Shown one piece after another: positions 18,826 through 27,155 of a stretch of 34,284 nt of DNA (positions are counted from its first letter, which is position 1; each line of letters starts with the position of its first letter). Source of the DNA: an uncultured Eubacteriales bacterium (GTDB taxonomy: Bacteria; Bacillota; Clostridia; Christensenellales; CAG-138); assembly GCA_902761365.1 (NCBI GenBank), contig CACWJZ010000027.1, positions 1 to 34,284 of the forward strand. Direction: 5' to 3'. Below the pieces are notes generated by a model, which did not search any database, was not told the DNA's origin, and was given only the letters and a program-made list of their open reading frames with translations. The translations under genes and the position numbers were made by a program.

Positions 18826-18917
18826 GCAGCTTGTCAAAAGCTTTTTTGACAGGCTGCATCAGGCTGTTGGGAAGGATGGCAGAAGCCGCGTTCTTCGACA
18901 GCCTGAGGCGCTTTTTT
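18826..18917. repeat. Two adjacent hairpins downstream of the GNAT gene
   Basis: Hairpin 1 (18826-18857): 14-bp arms GCAGCTTGTCAAAA / TTTTGACAGGCTGC with one wobble and a GCTT loop. Hairpin 2: arms TCAGGCTGT (18859-18867) and ACAGCCTGA (18898-18906) around a 30-nt loop, followed by GGCGCTTTTTT, so it may terminate transcription. The arms of the two hairpins share the CAGGCTG word. The gap 18793-19007 otherwise holds the promoter below. Confidence 0.6.
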
Positions 18918-18927
18918 CATGGGGCGC

Positions 18928-18956
18928 TTGCGGCGCTGGCCCTCCTATGCTATGAT
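18928..18956 (+). promoter_or_regulatory. Extended -10 promoter of the DUF1385-prmC-prfA operon
   Basis: TTGCGG (18928-18933), 17 bp, TATGAT (18951-18956), with TGC directly before the -10 (TGn motif). A GC-rich 8-bp hairpin (18974-18995) lies in the leader just before the AAGGAGGA ribosome-binding site of DUF1385. Confidence 0.75.
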
Positions 18957-19007
18957 ATATTCAAATTAGTATGCCCCGCCGGTCCTTCGGCGGGGGAAGG
19001 AGGACCT

Positions 19008-20141
19008 ATGAAGAGATGCGCCGTGGGTGGACAGGCCGTCATGGAGGGGGTCATGATGAAGAACCCCGAGAACGGCACCGCATTGGCTGTGCGCCAGAGC
19101 GACGGCACCATCGTCACCGAATATTATCAAAACAAGCGGAAGTATAAGAAGGGGACCTTTCCCACCTGGCCCGTGGTCCGGGGGGTGTACGCCTTTGTGG
19201 AGGCCCTGTCCGGCGGTTTGAAGATCACCACCCGCAGCGCGGAGCTGCTGGGGGAGGAGATGGAGGAGCCTACCAAGTTCGAAAAATGGCTGTCGCAGAA
19301 GCTGGGCAAGTCCGCGGGGGACATGGCCATGACCGTGGCGGTGATCCTGGCGGCGGCCCTGGCCGTGGGCCTGTTCGTGATTTTGCCCTCCCTGCTGGTG
19401 AGCTTTTTGGGGATCGAGAGCACCTTTCTGGTGAGCCTGCTGGAGGGCGTGGTGCGGCTGCTGATCTTCCTGGGCTACCTGCTGGCCATCTCCCGGATCA
19501 AGGACATCCACCGGGTGTTCATGTACCACGGGGCCGAGCACAAGACCATCGCCTGCTATGAGGCCGAGGGGGACATGACCCCGGAGAACATCCTGAAGCA
19601 CACCCGGCTCCATCCCCGGTGCGGCACCAACTACCTGTTTTTGGTCATGATGGTGTCCATCCTCTTTTTCGCCTGCATCCCGGTCCGTGCCTTCCTGCCC
19701 CGGGTGCTGACCCGTTTGCTGTTCATCCCCCTGGTGGCGGGCCTTGCCTATGAGGTGCTCAAAGCGGCCGCCGCTTCCGACGGGTGGCTGGCCCGGGCGG
19801 TCCGGGCGCCGGGCCTCGCTTTGCAGCACATCACCACCGCCGAGCCTACGGCGGACATGGTGGAGGTGGCCCTGGCCGCCTTCAATCTGGCCATGGACCC
19901 GCCGGATAGGGATATTAAGGTAGCTGCACCCTCCGAACGGGGCACCTGTGAGCCCCCACATCCGTCGCCTGCGGCGCCACCTTCAGCCCAGGGGCTTACG
20001 CCCGGCCTCGCTGAAAACGACCCACAGGGTCATTTTCCGGGACGCTGCGGCCCCCAGGGGGAAGGCGTTGTTGAGCCCTCCGTCGAGGGTGAGCATGCCC
20101 AAGACGAAGGCGCAGGGGAAGCATCGGATGACCAGGCGTGA
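19008..20141 (+). CDS. DUF1385 family membrane protein with an aberrant C-terminal tail
   Basis: The ATG at 19008 follows AAGGAGGA by five bases and gives the typical family start MKRCAVGGQAVMEGVMM. Residues 1-296 are a normal DUF1385 protein: GGQAVMEGVMMK, membrane helices at about 105-130 and 135-165, the conserved YHGAEHKTIACYE and HPRCGTNYLF motifs, two more helices, then QHITTAEPTADMVEVALAAF, where family members usually end. Function is unestablished; the conserved His/Glu/Cys motifs suggest metal binding or enzymatic activity. Residues 297-377 are an 81-residue Pro/Gly/Glu-rich tail read through the inserted repeat at 19941-20040. The gene overlaps prmC. Its position before prmC and prfA is common in Clostridia. 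Confidence 0.92.
   Translation: MKRCAVGGQAVMEGVMMKNPENGTALAVRQSDGTIVTEYYQNKRKYKKGTFPTWPVVRGVYAFVEALSGGLKITTRSAELLGEEMEEPTKFEKWLSQKLGKSAGDMAMTVAVILAAALAVGLFVILPSLLVSFLGIESTFLVSLLEGVVRLLIFLGYLLAISRIKDIHRVFMYHGAEHKTIACYEAEGDMTPENILKHTRLHPRCGTNYLFLVMMVSILFFACIPVRAFLPRVLTRLLFIPLVAGLAYEVLKAAAASDGWLARAVRAPGLALQHITTAEPTADMVEVALAAFNLAMDPPDRDIKVAAPSERGTCEPPHPSPAAPPSAQGLTPGLAENDPQGHFPGRCGPQGEGVVEPSVEGEHAQDEGAGEASDDQA
19941..20040 (-). repeat. Dispersed repeat (family R), copy inside the DUF1385 3' end
   Basis: The reverse complement of 19954-19981 matches the ileS-leader core (670-697) at 24 of 28 positions, preceded in that orientation by a small AGCCC/GGGCT inverted repeat, as the ileS copy is by a palindrome. 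Immediately beyond lies a hairpin (GAAAACGACCC, 20013-20023, with GGGTCATTTTC, 20027-20037; one mismatch, ACA loop). The outer limits are uncertain. Confidence 0.72.
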
Positions 20142-20877
20142 GCTGGCGGCGGCCTTGGCCCCGGCAGCGGGGGCGGAGGCCGAAATCGAAGCAAAGTTTT
20201 TGCGGGAAGCGTCGGCGGACGAAGATTGGCTCCGCACCGCCATCGCCCGGCGGCTGAGGGGCGAGCCATTGCAGTACATCCTGGGGGAGTGGGAGTTCAT
20301 GGGCCTGCCCTTCTATGTGGGGCCGGGGGCCCTGATCCCGCGGCAGGACACGGAGACTTTATGTGAAGCGGCCCTTGCCTGGCTGAAACCGCGCCCCGAC
20401 GCCCGGGTCCTGGATCTATGCTGCGGTACCGGCTGCATCGGCGTGAGCCTGGCGAAGCTGGACGGGGCACGGGTGGCCTTCGCGGATGTTTCACCGGACG
20501 CCCTGGCTTTGGCGCAGCGGAACGCCGCCAGAAACGGCGTGGACGGCATCTTCTACGAAAGCGACCTGTTTACCCATGTGCCGGGGGTCTATGACCTCAT
20601 CGCCTGCAACCCGCCCTATCTGTCCGCGGCGGAGATGAAGGCCTGCCAGAAGGAGCTCACCTTCGAGCCAGCCCTGGCCCTCTATGGCGGCGAGGACGGT
20701 TTGGACTTCTACCGGAGGCTGGCGGCAGAGTGGGCGGCGCATGTGCGCCCCGGCGGCCTGCTGCTCATGGAGATCGGGTATGCGCAGGGGGACGCCGTTG
20801 GGCGGCTGTTCCCCCATGCAACCATACGCAAGGACATCTGCGGCCTGGATCGGGTCGCCTGTGTGGAGAGGATATGA
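20128..20877 (+). CDS. prmC: Peptide chain release factor glutamine methyltransferase
   Basis: Methylates the glutamine of the GGQ motif of release factors, including RF1 encoded next. The class I SAM-dependent fold has [11 protein letters not shown] (residues 95-105) and the substrate-binding NPPY (161-164), with the upstream [15 protein letters not shown] signature. I chose the ATG at 20128 because AGGGGAAG precedes it by about seven bases; ATG 20095 is an alternative adding 11 residues. With 249 residues it is ~30 shorter than most homologues, the shortage being in the N-terminal helical domain. The dispersed repeat lies just upstream, so the 5' end may have been remodelled. It overlaps DUF1385 by 14 bp and prfA by 4 bp. 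Confidence 0.93.
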   Translation: MTRRELAAALAPAAGAEAEIEAKFLREASADEDWLRTAIARRLRGEPLQYILGEWEFMGLPFYVGPGALIPRQDTETLCEAALAWLKPRPDARVLDLCCGTGCIGVSLAKLDGARVAFADVSPDALALAQRNAARNGVDGIFYESDLFTHVPGVYDLIACNPPYLSAAEMKACQKELTFEPALALYGGEDGLDFYRRLAAEWAAHVRPGGLLLMEIGYAQGDAVGRLFPHATIRKDICGLDRVACVERI

Positions 20878-21944
20878 AGGAGAAGCTGAACAAACTGAAG
20901 GCGCGGTACGAGGAGCTGGGACGGCTCCTGTCCGCCCCCGACGCCATGGCCGATATGCAGGCGTGGAAGGAGATGAACCGGGAGCGGGTGCAGCTGGAGG
21001 AGATCGTGGCGGTCATCGACCGGTACGAGAAGAACCTGCAGGAGCAGGCCGACTGTCGGGAGATGCTGGAGGAGCATCTGGACGCGGACATGAAGGAGTT
21101 GACCCTCCTGGAGCTGGACGAGCTGAAGGCGGCCGAGGAGGCCATCAGCGAAGAATTGAAGCTCCTGCTGCTCCCCAAGGACCCCAACGACGAGAAGGAC
21201 GTGATCTTGGAGATCCGGGCCGGCACCGGCGGTGAGGAAGCGTCCCTGTTCGGCGGGGACCTGCTCAGGATGTACCAGCGGTATGCCGAGCGGCACCGGT
21301 ACGCCATCGAGTTCGTAGAGGACAATAGGACCGAGATGGGCGGCGTCAAGGAGGTGGTGCTGACCGTCTCCGGTCGGGGCGCCTACTCCCGGCTGAAGTT
21401 TGAAAGCGGCGTCCACCGGGTCCAGCGGGTGCCCGAGACCGAGAGTCAGGGGCGCATCCACACCAGCGCCGCCACCGTGGCGGTCATGCCCCAGGTGGAC
21501 GAGGTGCAGGTGGAGATCAAGGATTCGGACATCCAGATCGACACCTACCGCAGCAGCGGCGCCGGCGGCCAGCACGTGAACAAGACCTCCTCCGCCATCC
21601 GCATCACCCATATCCCCACGGGCATCGTGGTGGCCTGCCAGGACGAGCGGAGCCAGTATAAGAACAAGGACAAGGCCATGCAGGTCCTGCGCAGCCGCAT
21701 CTACGACCTGTACCAGTCCAAGCAGGACGCTGCCGTGTCCAGCGCCCGCAAAAGCATGGTGGGGTCCGGGGATAGGAGCGAGCGCATCCGCACCTACAAT
21801 TTCCCCCAGAACCGGGTCACGGACCACCGGATCAACCTGACCCTCTACAAGCTGGAGCAGTTCATGGACGGGGATATGGACGAATTGATCGACGCCCTGA
21901 TCCTGGCTGAGCGGACCCGGCAGCTGTCAGGGGAGGATTCTTGA
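20874..21944 (+). CDS. prfA: Peptide chain release factor 1
   Basis: Recognises UAA and UAG stop codons in the ribosomal A site and triggers peptide release. The 356-residue product has the GGQ motif (231-233) in [12 protein letters not shown] and the RF1-type PxT codon-recognition tripeptide (P187-E188-T189 in [11 protein letters not shown]) rather than the SPF of RF2. The open frame extends to 20730, but ATG 20874 is the start: it is preceded by GAGAGG and overlaps the prmC stop as ATGA, giving the standard N-terminus. A PxT of PET is somewhat unusual; PAT or PVT is more familiar. Coupling with prmC places the enzyme beside its substrate. Confidence 0.97.
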   Translation: MKEKLNKLKARYEELGRLLSAPDAMADMQAWKEMNRERVQLEEIVAVIDRYEKNLQEQADCREMLEEHLDADMKELTLLELDELKAAEEAISEELKLLLLPKDPNDEKDVILEIRAGTGGEEASLFGGDLLRMYQRYAERHRYAIEFVEDNRTEMGGVKEVVLTVSGRGAYSRLKFESGVHRVQRVPETESQGRIHTSAATVAVMPQVDEVQVEIKDSDIQIDTYRSSGAGGQHVNKTSSAIRITHIPTGIVVACQDERSQYKNKDKAMQVLRSRIYDLYQSKQDAAVSSARKSMVGSGDRSERIRTYNFPQNRVTDHRINLTLYKLEQFMDGDMDELIDALILAERTRQLSGEDS

Positions 21945-21955
21945 TTTTTTCTTTT

Positions 21956-22089
21956 GCCGCTTTTTCTCTTTAGACAAAGAGAAAAAGCGGCGGAAAAAGA
22001 GAAACTTAAGAAAAAGATAGACTTTTTCGCCCTTTCCGACTTATCTTCTTAAAGTTCTTTTGGGCAGCTTTTCTTTCAAGAAAAGCTGC
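21956..22089 (-). repeat. Two-palindrome dispersed element, copy 2 (inverted)
   Basis: Palindrome A (21956-21991) is a perfect 16-4-16 inverted repeat with arms identical to those of copy 1; only the 4-nt loop differs (AGAC against GCAC). It is followed by GGCGGAAAAAGAGAAAC, matching copy 1 on the opposite strand, a variable middle, TTATCTTCTTAAAGTTCTTT and palindrome B (22064-22089, perfect 12-2-12). It fills the prfA-sua5 gap from 12 bp after the prfA stop to 7 bp before the sua5 start. Confidence 0.82.
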
Positions 22090-22096
22090 AAATATA

Positions 22097-23134
22097 ATGA
22101 TTACCTCTGTTATCAAAACAACTGATCCAACGCAAGCCGCAACCCAGGGCGCGGCCATCCTCCGCGCCGGGGAGCTGGTGGCCTTCCCCACGGAGACGGT
22201 CTACGGCCTGGGCGCCAACGGCCTCGACGGGCAGGCGGTCGATCGCATCTTCGTAGCCAAGGGCCGTCCCAACGACAACCCGCTCATTCTGCACGTGGCC
22301 GAGAAGGTGGACGCCTTCCGCCTGTGGGCGACTGAGCCGCCCCACGCCCGGGCGCTCATGGACACCTTCTGGCCCGGCCCCCTGACCCTGATCTATTACC
22401 GTTCGGCTATCGTCCCCGACCAGGTGACGGCGGGCCTCGACACGGTGGCGGTCCGCATGCCGGACAACGCCGCTGCCCGGGCCCTCATCGCCGCCGCCGG
22501 CGTGCCCGTCGCCGCCCCCAGCGCCAACCTGTCCGGCAAGCCCAGCCCCACCACCGCAGAGCACGTCCTTCAGGACATGGACGGCCGCATCCCCCTCATC
22601 CTGGACGGGGGCCCCTGCCGCTACGGGGTGGAGAGCACCGTCCTGTCCCTGGCGGGCACCCCCACCATCCTGCGGCCCGGCGCGGTGACCAAGGAGATGC
22701 TGGCCGCCATCCTGGGCGAGGTGGCTCTGGCCCCCAGCATTCTGGCCCCCCTCAGCGCCGGCGAGAAGGCCGCGTCCCCAGGCATGAAGTACAAGCACTA
22801 CGCCCCCAACGCCCAGGTGCTGGTGGTGGTGGGCGAAGCGGAGCCCGCCGCTCGCCGCCTCTCGGCTTTATATGACGAATTTGCCGCCCAGGGCCGCCGG
22901 CCCTGCATCGCTGCCACGGCCGAGGCCCTGCCCTTCTACGGCCGTCGCCGCACTGCCCTGCTGGGCACCCGCCGGGACCCCACCACCCTCTGTAGCCGCC
23001 TCTTCGCCCTGCTCAGGGAGCTGGACACCGAGGCCGACGTGATCCTGGCGGAGGGCATCGGCACCGAGGGCACGGGCCTTGCCTTCATGAATCGGTTGTT
23101 GCGTTCCGCCGGGTTCCGGGTGGAATATCTGTAG
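22097..23134 (+). CDS. sua5: L-threonylcarbamoyladenylate synthase (Sua5 type)
   Basis: Makes threonylcarbamoyl-AMP from threonine, bicarbonate and ATP, the first step of the t6A modification of ANN-decoding tRNAs. The 345-residue protein has the YrdC domain (about 10-205; FPTETVYGLGANG 30-42, KGRPNDNPL 55-63, APSANLSGKPSPT) and the smaller Sua5 domain (about 215-345; GMKYKHYAPNAQV linker, ending RLLRSAGFRVEYL). The start at 22097 fits the family N-terminus, but no Shine-Dalgarno sequence precedes it: the dispersed element ends seven bases upstream. A B. subtilis-type name for the gene is ywlC. Its place after prfA is conserved in many Firmicutes. Confidence 0.95.
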   Translation: MITSVIKTTDPTQAATQGAAILRAGELVAFPTETVYGLGANGLDGQAVDRIFVAKGRPNDNPLILHVAEKVDAFRLWATEPPHARALMDTFWPGPLTLIYYRSAIVPDQVTAGLDTVAVRMPDNAAARALIAAAGVPVAAPSANLSGKPSPTTAEHVLQDMDGRIPLILDGGPCRYGVESTVLSLAGTPTILRPGAVTKEMLAAILGEVALAPSILAPLSAGEKAASPGMKYKHYAPNAQVLVVVGEAEPAARRLSALYDEFAAQGRRPCIAATAEALPFYGRRRTALLGTRRDPTTLCSRLFALLRELDTEADVILAEGIGTEGTGLAFMNRLLRSAGFRVEYL

Positions 23135-23161
23135 GCTATAGGTCCTTTCACCAAATTTTAG

Positions 23162-23190
23162 TTGAAAGGGATGCCGCGTTGTGATATACT
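23162..23190 (+). promoter_or_regulatory. Strong promoter of rpiB, predicted to give a leaderless transcript
   Basis: TTGAAA (23162-23167), 17 bp, TATACT (23185-23190), with TGA before the -10 (extended -10). Transcription should start at about 23196-23198, at the rpiB ATG. A CCTTTCA/TGAAAGG inverted repeat (about 23144-23168) overlaps the -35 and could be an operator. Confidence 0.72.
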
Positions 23191-23197
23191 GCTATAA

Positions 23198-23650
23198 ATG
23201 AGTATGAAGATTGCATTGGCGTGTGACCACGGGGCTTTCGCCCTGAAGGAAAAGGTCAGAGGCTGGCTCACCGAGGCCGGCTATGAGGTCCGCGATTTCG
23301 GCTGCTACGGCCCCGAAAGCGTGGATTATCCGGACTATGCCCTGCCTGCCGCCGAGGCGGTGGCCCGCCATGAGGCGGACCGGGGCGTGCTTTTGTGCAC
23401 CACGGGCATCGGCGTCAGCATCAGCGCCAACAAGGTCAGGGGCGTGCGCTGCGCCCTCTGCACCGACACCATGACCGCCCGCATGACCCGAGAGCACAAC
23501 GACACCAACGCCCTCGCCATGGGCGCCGGGGTGGTGGGGGAGAACCTGGCGAAGGAGATCCTCTTCACCTGGCTCGAAACGCCCTTCTCCGGGGCCGCCC
23601 GGCATCAGCGCCGCATCGACAAGATCAGCGCCTACGAATCGCAAACCTAA
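23198..23650 (+). CDS. rpiB: Ribose-5-phosphate isomerase B
   Basis: Interconverts ribose 5-phosphate and ribulose 5-phosphate in the pentose phosphate pathway. The 150-residue RpiB/LacAB-family protein has the N-terminal [10 protein letters not shown] phosphate and substrate loop (D10, H11), catalytic C67 in [16 protein letters not shown] and H100/N101 in TREHND. LacA/LacB or allose isomerases are close relatives, but gene context and CTTGIG favour RpiB. The ATG at 23198 or the one two codons later (23204) could be used; neither has a Shine-Dalgarno sequence, and the promoter predicts an mRNA beginning at the first. It precedes upp by 23 bp, forming a nucleotide and pentose salvage pair. Confidence 0.95.
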   Translation: MSMKIALACDHGAFALKEKVRGWLTEAGYEVRDFGCYGPESVDYPDYALPAAEAVARHEADRGVLLCTTGIGVSISANKVRGVRCALCTDTMTARMTREHNDTNALAMGAGVVGENLAKEILFTWLETPFSGAARHQRRIDKISAYESQT

Positions 23651-23673
23651 AAGTTGAAATAGGAGGAGTATCT

Positions 23674-24303
23674 ATGAGCAAAGTAACCGTGATCGACCAT
23701 CCTCTCGTGCAGCACAAGCTGGCCCTTCTCCGCGACAAGGAGACCGGCACCAAGGCCTTCCGCGAGCTGGTGAGCGAGCTCGCCATGCTGATGGGCTACG
23801 AGGTCACCCGGGACCTGCCTTTGCAGGAGGTGGAGGTGGAGACCCCCATCACCAAGGCCCCCTTCAAGATGCTGGCCAACGAAAAGCTGGCTGTGGTTCC
23901 CATCCTTCGGGCGGGCCTCGGCATGGCGGACGGCATGATGAACCTGATCCCCCACGCTAAGATGGGTCATATCGGTCTCTACCGCAATCCTGACACCCTC
24001 ATGCCCACGGGCTACTACTGCAAGCTGCCCGACGACATCGACCAGCGGGACACCATCATCGTGGACCCCATGCTGGCCACGGGCAACTCCGCCATCGAAG
24101 CCATCCGCCTGGTCAAGGACGCTGGCGCCAAGACCATCCGTCTCGTGTGCCTCATCTCGGCGCCCGAGGGCATCTATGCCATCCAGAAGGCCCATCCCGA
24201 TGTGGACATCTATGTGGCCAGCATCGACGAGAAGCTCAACGAGCACGGCTACATCGTGCCGGGCCTGGGCGACGCGGGCGACCGCCTGTTCGGAACGAAA
24301 TAA
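23674..24303 (+). CDS. upp: Uracil phosphoribosyltransferase
   Basis: Converts uracil and PRPP to UMP in pyrimidine salvage. The open frame extends upstream to 23395 inside rpiB; the real start is ATG 23674, with AGGAGG seven bases upstream, giving a 209-residue protein of standard length. The PRPP-binding loop is [11 protein letters not shown] (130-140), [12 protein letters not shown] (76-87) is the flexible region, and the C-terminal [18 protein letters not shown] is the uracil-binding motif. All key residues are present. It probably shares the rpiB transcript and is followed by a terminator. Confidence 0.97.
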   Translation: MSKVTVIDHPLVQHKLALLRDKETGTKAFRELVSELAMLMGYEVTRDLPLQEVEVETPITKAPFKMLANEKLAVVPILRAGLGMADGMMNLIPHAKMGHIGLYRNPDTLMPTGYYCKLPDDIDQRDTIIVDPMLATGNSAIEAIRLVKDAGAKTIRLVCLISAPEGIYAIQKAHPDVDIYVASIDEKLNEHGYIVPGLGDAGDRLFGTK

Positions 24304-24311
24304 AACCAATC

Positions 24312-24335
24312 GAAGGGGGCGGCATGCCCCTTTTT
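24312..24335 (+). terminator. Intrinsic terminator or attenuator between upp and the ATPase operon
   Basis: A stem of about 7 bp (AGGGGGC/GCCCCTT) with a GGCAT loop is followed by TTTTT. Only 30 bp separate it from the first ATPase start codon, too little for a separate full promoter and leader. Confidence 0.72.
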
Positions 24336-24365
24336 CTGTATCTATCCCCGAAAGGAGGAAGGACC

Positions 24366-24680
24366 ATGGATTCCATGATCGACAAGATCCGTGCGGCGGA
24401 GCAGCAGGCTGAGGACATCCGCGCCCAGGCGGCGACGGACGCCCGGGACATGGCGGCCCGCGCCCGGGAGGAGGCGGCTGAGCGTCTGATCGCGGCGGCG
24501 GAAGCCGAGCGGCAGAAGACCCGGGAGGCCCTCGCCAAGGCGGAGGAGGACGGCAAGGTCCTGGCCCGTCAGGTCCTGGCCGAAGCCCGTGAGGTCGTGG
24601 CCCGAGAGGAGGCCGCGGCCCGCGCCAAGCTTCCGGACGCGGTGGCCTATCTTATGGAAAGGGTCGATACACAGGTATGA
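24366..24680 (+). CDS. ntpF: V-type ATPase peripheral-stalk subunit (G/H, NtpF-like)
   Basis: A 104-residue, almost wholly alpha-helical Ala/Glu/Arg-rich protein with heptad character throughout (for example ARAREEAAERLIAAAEAERQK), as expected for the small stalk subunit that pairs with subunit E to connect the catalytic head to subunit I. Sequence identity in this family is low, so the call rests on composition, length and first position in the operon, as for ntpF in Enterococcus hirae. The frame is open further upstream, but the ATG at 24366 follows AAAGGAGGAAGG. The stop overlaps the ntpI start by 4 bp. Confidence 0.85.
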   Translation: MDSMIDKIRAAEQQAEDIRAQAATDARDMAARAREEAAERLIAAAEAERQKTREALAKAEEDGKVLARQVLAEAREVVAREEAAARAKLPDAVAYLMERVDTQV

Positions 24681-26635
24681 TCGTATCCATGAAGCGTCTC
24701 ACCCTGGTGGGCATCCGCCAGGAGGAGGCGGACATCCTGAAGGCCCTGCAGAAGGCCGGCGCCGTGGAGCTCATCTCCGTTTCCGCCGATGACGACGGAG
24801 GCGAGGGAGCCCGACGGTTGGACGAGACCGCGGAGAGGATCAGCCGCTTCTCCGAGTCGTTGTCCGCCATCAAGCCCTATGCCAAGAAGCCGGGCTTTTT
24901 GGCCCCCACCCGGGAGGAAAAGCTGGAAAAGATGCAGCAGGACGTGGGGGAGGCCGAGGCGGCTTCCGAACACATCCGCACCATATTGGAGGAGAAGAAG
25001 CAGATCGATGCGCGGCTCGAGAAGGATGCCACCACCCTCGCTGCCCTGGTGCCCTGGGCCGACATGAAACAGGACATGGCATCGGTGACCTCCACCAAAT
25101 ACACCCATTGCTTCGTCGGCCTCGTGGACGCGGCGGCGGAAGCGGCCATCCGAGAGCAGGAAGCCATCTCCGCGGAGTTCTACGGGGAGGCGGGCAATCG
25201 GGCCGCCGTCTTGGCGTGCCTCAAGGAGGACGCCCGCCTGGTGGCCGGGTTCCTCAAGACCATCAACTGGACCGACGTGATCTTCCCCCGCATGAAGGGC
25301 ACCCCCCGGGAGGCCATGGCGGCCTTGGAGCAGGATATGGCCGCCGGGGAGAAGCGGCTCGCGGAGCTGCAGACCGAGCTCGAAAGCTGCGGCGTCAACG
25401 CGGCGGTCCTGGAGAACGCGGCGGACGCGCTGCTTATCGAGCGGGACAATCTGGCCGCCGAGACCCAGGTGGAGAAGGACACCTCCGTCTTTCGCCTGGA
25501 GGGCTGGGTCCGGTCCGACGAGGTGGACAAGGTGGAGCAGGCCATCCGGTCCGTCACCGAAGATTACTACACCGAGTATCGTGACCCGGCGGAGGATGAG
25601 GTGCCGCCGGCCGTGCTGAAGAACGACACCTTCATCACCCCCTTCGAATCCCTCATCACCCTGTATTCCCTGCCCGACGCCCGGGCCATCGACGCCACGC
25701 CCTACATGACGCCCTTCTACATCTTCCTGTTCGGCATCATGCTCTCCGACACGGGCTACGGCCTCATCCTGTCCCTGGGCGCCTGGCTGTTTTTGAAGCT
25801 GAAGAAGCCCACGGGCGGCCTCAAGGGCCTGGCCACGGTCCTCTTCTGGGGCGGCGTGTCCACCATGATCTGGGGCGTGCTCATCGGCACCTTCTTCGGG
25901 TTGGATTACGACGTGCTCCTGGGCACCAAGGACGTCTTCCCCCTGCTCATCGACCCCACCAGCAACCCGGTGGGCATGCTGCTGTTCTGCCTGCTGCTGG
26001 GCATCATCCACCTCTCCTGCGGCCACCTCATCAAGATGAAGATGTGCCTGGGGCAGAAGGACTGGCAGAGCGCCGTGTTCGACAACCTGAGCTGGGTGTT
26101 CATCCTGATCGGCGTCGTCCTGGCGGCCCTGCCCATGGCGTCCGGCTTCTTCGATCCGCCCCTGAACCTCAGCTGGTTCACGGCATTGCACCTCGACACG
26201 GTGGGCCTCGTCCTGCTGCTGGCGGGCTCGGCCATGATCCTGCTCTTCAAGGGCCGGGACAAGAAGAACCCCATCTCCCGCCTGGCCTCCGGCTTCGGCG
26301 GGATCTACGGGGCCACCAGCTACCTGAGTGACATCCTGTCCTATGCGCGACTGCTGGCGTTGGGCATCGCCACCGGCTACCTTGCCATGGTGTTCAACAC
26401 CCTCTGCTCCATGCTCATGGGCGGCAGCGGCGTCATGAAGGTGGTGGGCTTCCTCATCGCGGTGGTGCTGCTGATCGCGCTGCATATGTTCAGCATCGCC
26501 ATCAACACCCTGGGGTCCTTCGTCCACTGCGCCAGGCTCCAGTACGTGGAGTTCTTCAGCAAATTCTATGAAGCGGGCGGTCGGGCCTTCAAGCCCCTGC
26601 AATATAAAACAAAACACGTTCAGATCTCTAAGTGA
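24677..26635 (+). CDS. ntpI: V-type ATP synthase subunit I (membrane stator, a-type)
   Basis: The stator subunit that forms the ion half-channels beside the K ring. The 652-residue protein has a cytoplasmic N-terminal half (about 1-320) with long coiled coils (about 75-115 and 215-255) and a C-terminal half with seven or so membrane helices. R558 in LSYARLLALGIATG is the essential arginine of this family, which releases the ion from the K-ring glutamate. The MLSDTGYG motif after the first membrane helix is also typical. The start overlaps ntpF (ATGA); an in-frame Met five codons on (MKRLTLVGI) resembles the usual N-terminus and is a possible alternative. Confidence 0.96.
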   Translation: MIVSMKRLTLVGIRQEEADILKALQKAGAVELISVSADDDGGEGARRLDETAERISRFSESLSAIKPYAKKPGFLAPTREEKLEKMQQDVGEAEAASEHIRTILEEKKQIDARLEKDATTLAALVPWADMKQDMASVTSTKYTHCFVGLVDAAAEAAIREQEAISAEFYGEAGNRAAVLACLKEDARLVAGFLKTINWTDVIFPRMKGTPREAMAALEQDMAAGEKRLAELQTELESCGVNAAVLENAADALLIERDNLAAETQVEKDTSVFRLEGWVRSDEVDKVEQAIRSVTEDYYTEYRDPAEDEVPPAVLKNDTFITPFESLITLYSLPDARAIDATPYMTPFYIFLFGIMLSDTGYGLILSLGAWLFLKLKKPTGGLKGLATVLFWGGVSTMIWGVLIGTFFGLDYDVLLGTKDVFPLLIDPTSNPVGMLLFCLLLGIIHLSCGHLIKMKMCLGQKDWQSAVFDNLSWVFILIGVVLAALPMASGFFDPPLNLSWFTALHLDTVGLVLLLAGSAMILLFKGRDKKNPISRLASGFGGIYGATSYLSDILSYARLLALGIATGYLAMVFNTLCSMLMGGSGVMKVVGFLIAVVLLIALHMFSIAINTLGSFVHCARLQYVEFFSKFYEAGGRAFKPLQYKTKHVQISK

Positions 26636-27145
<510 letters not shown>

Positions 27146-27155
27146 GGAAGCACCC

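Noticed and set aside
22093-22098. TATAAT overlapping the sua5 start codon as a promoter
   Set aside because: Transcription would begin inside the coding sequence and no -35 is present; it is probably chance in an A/T-rich stretch.
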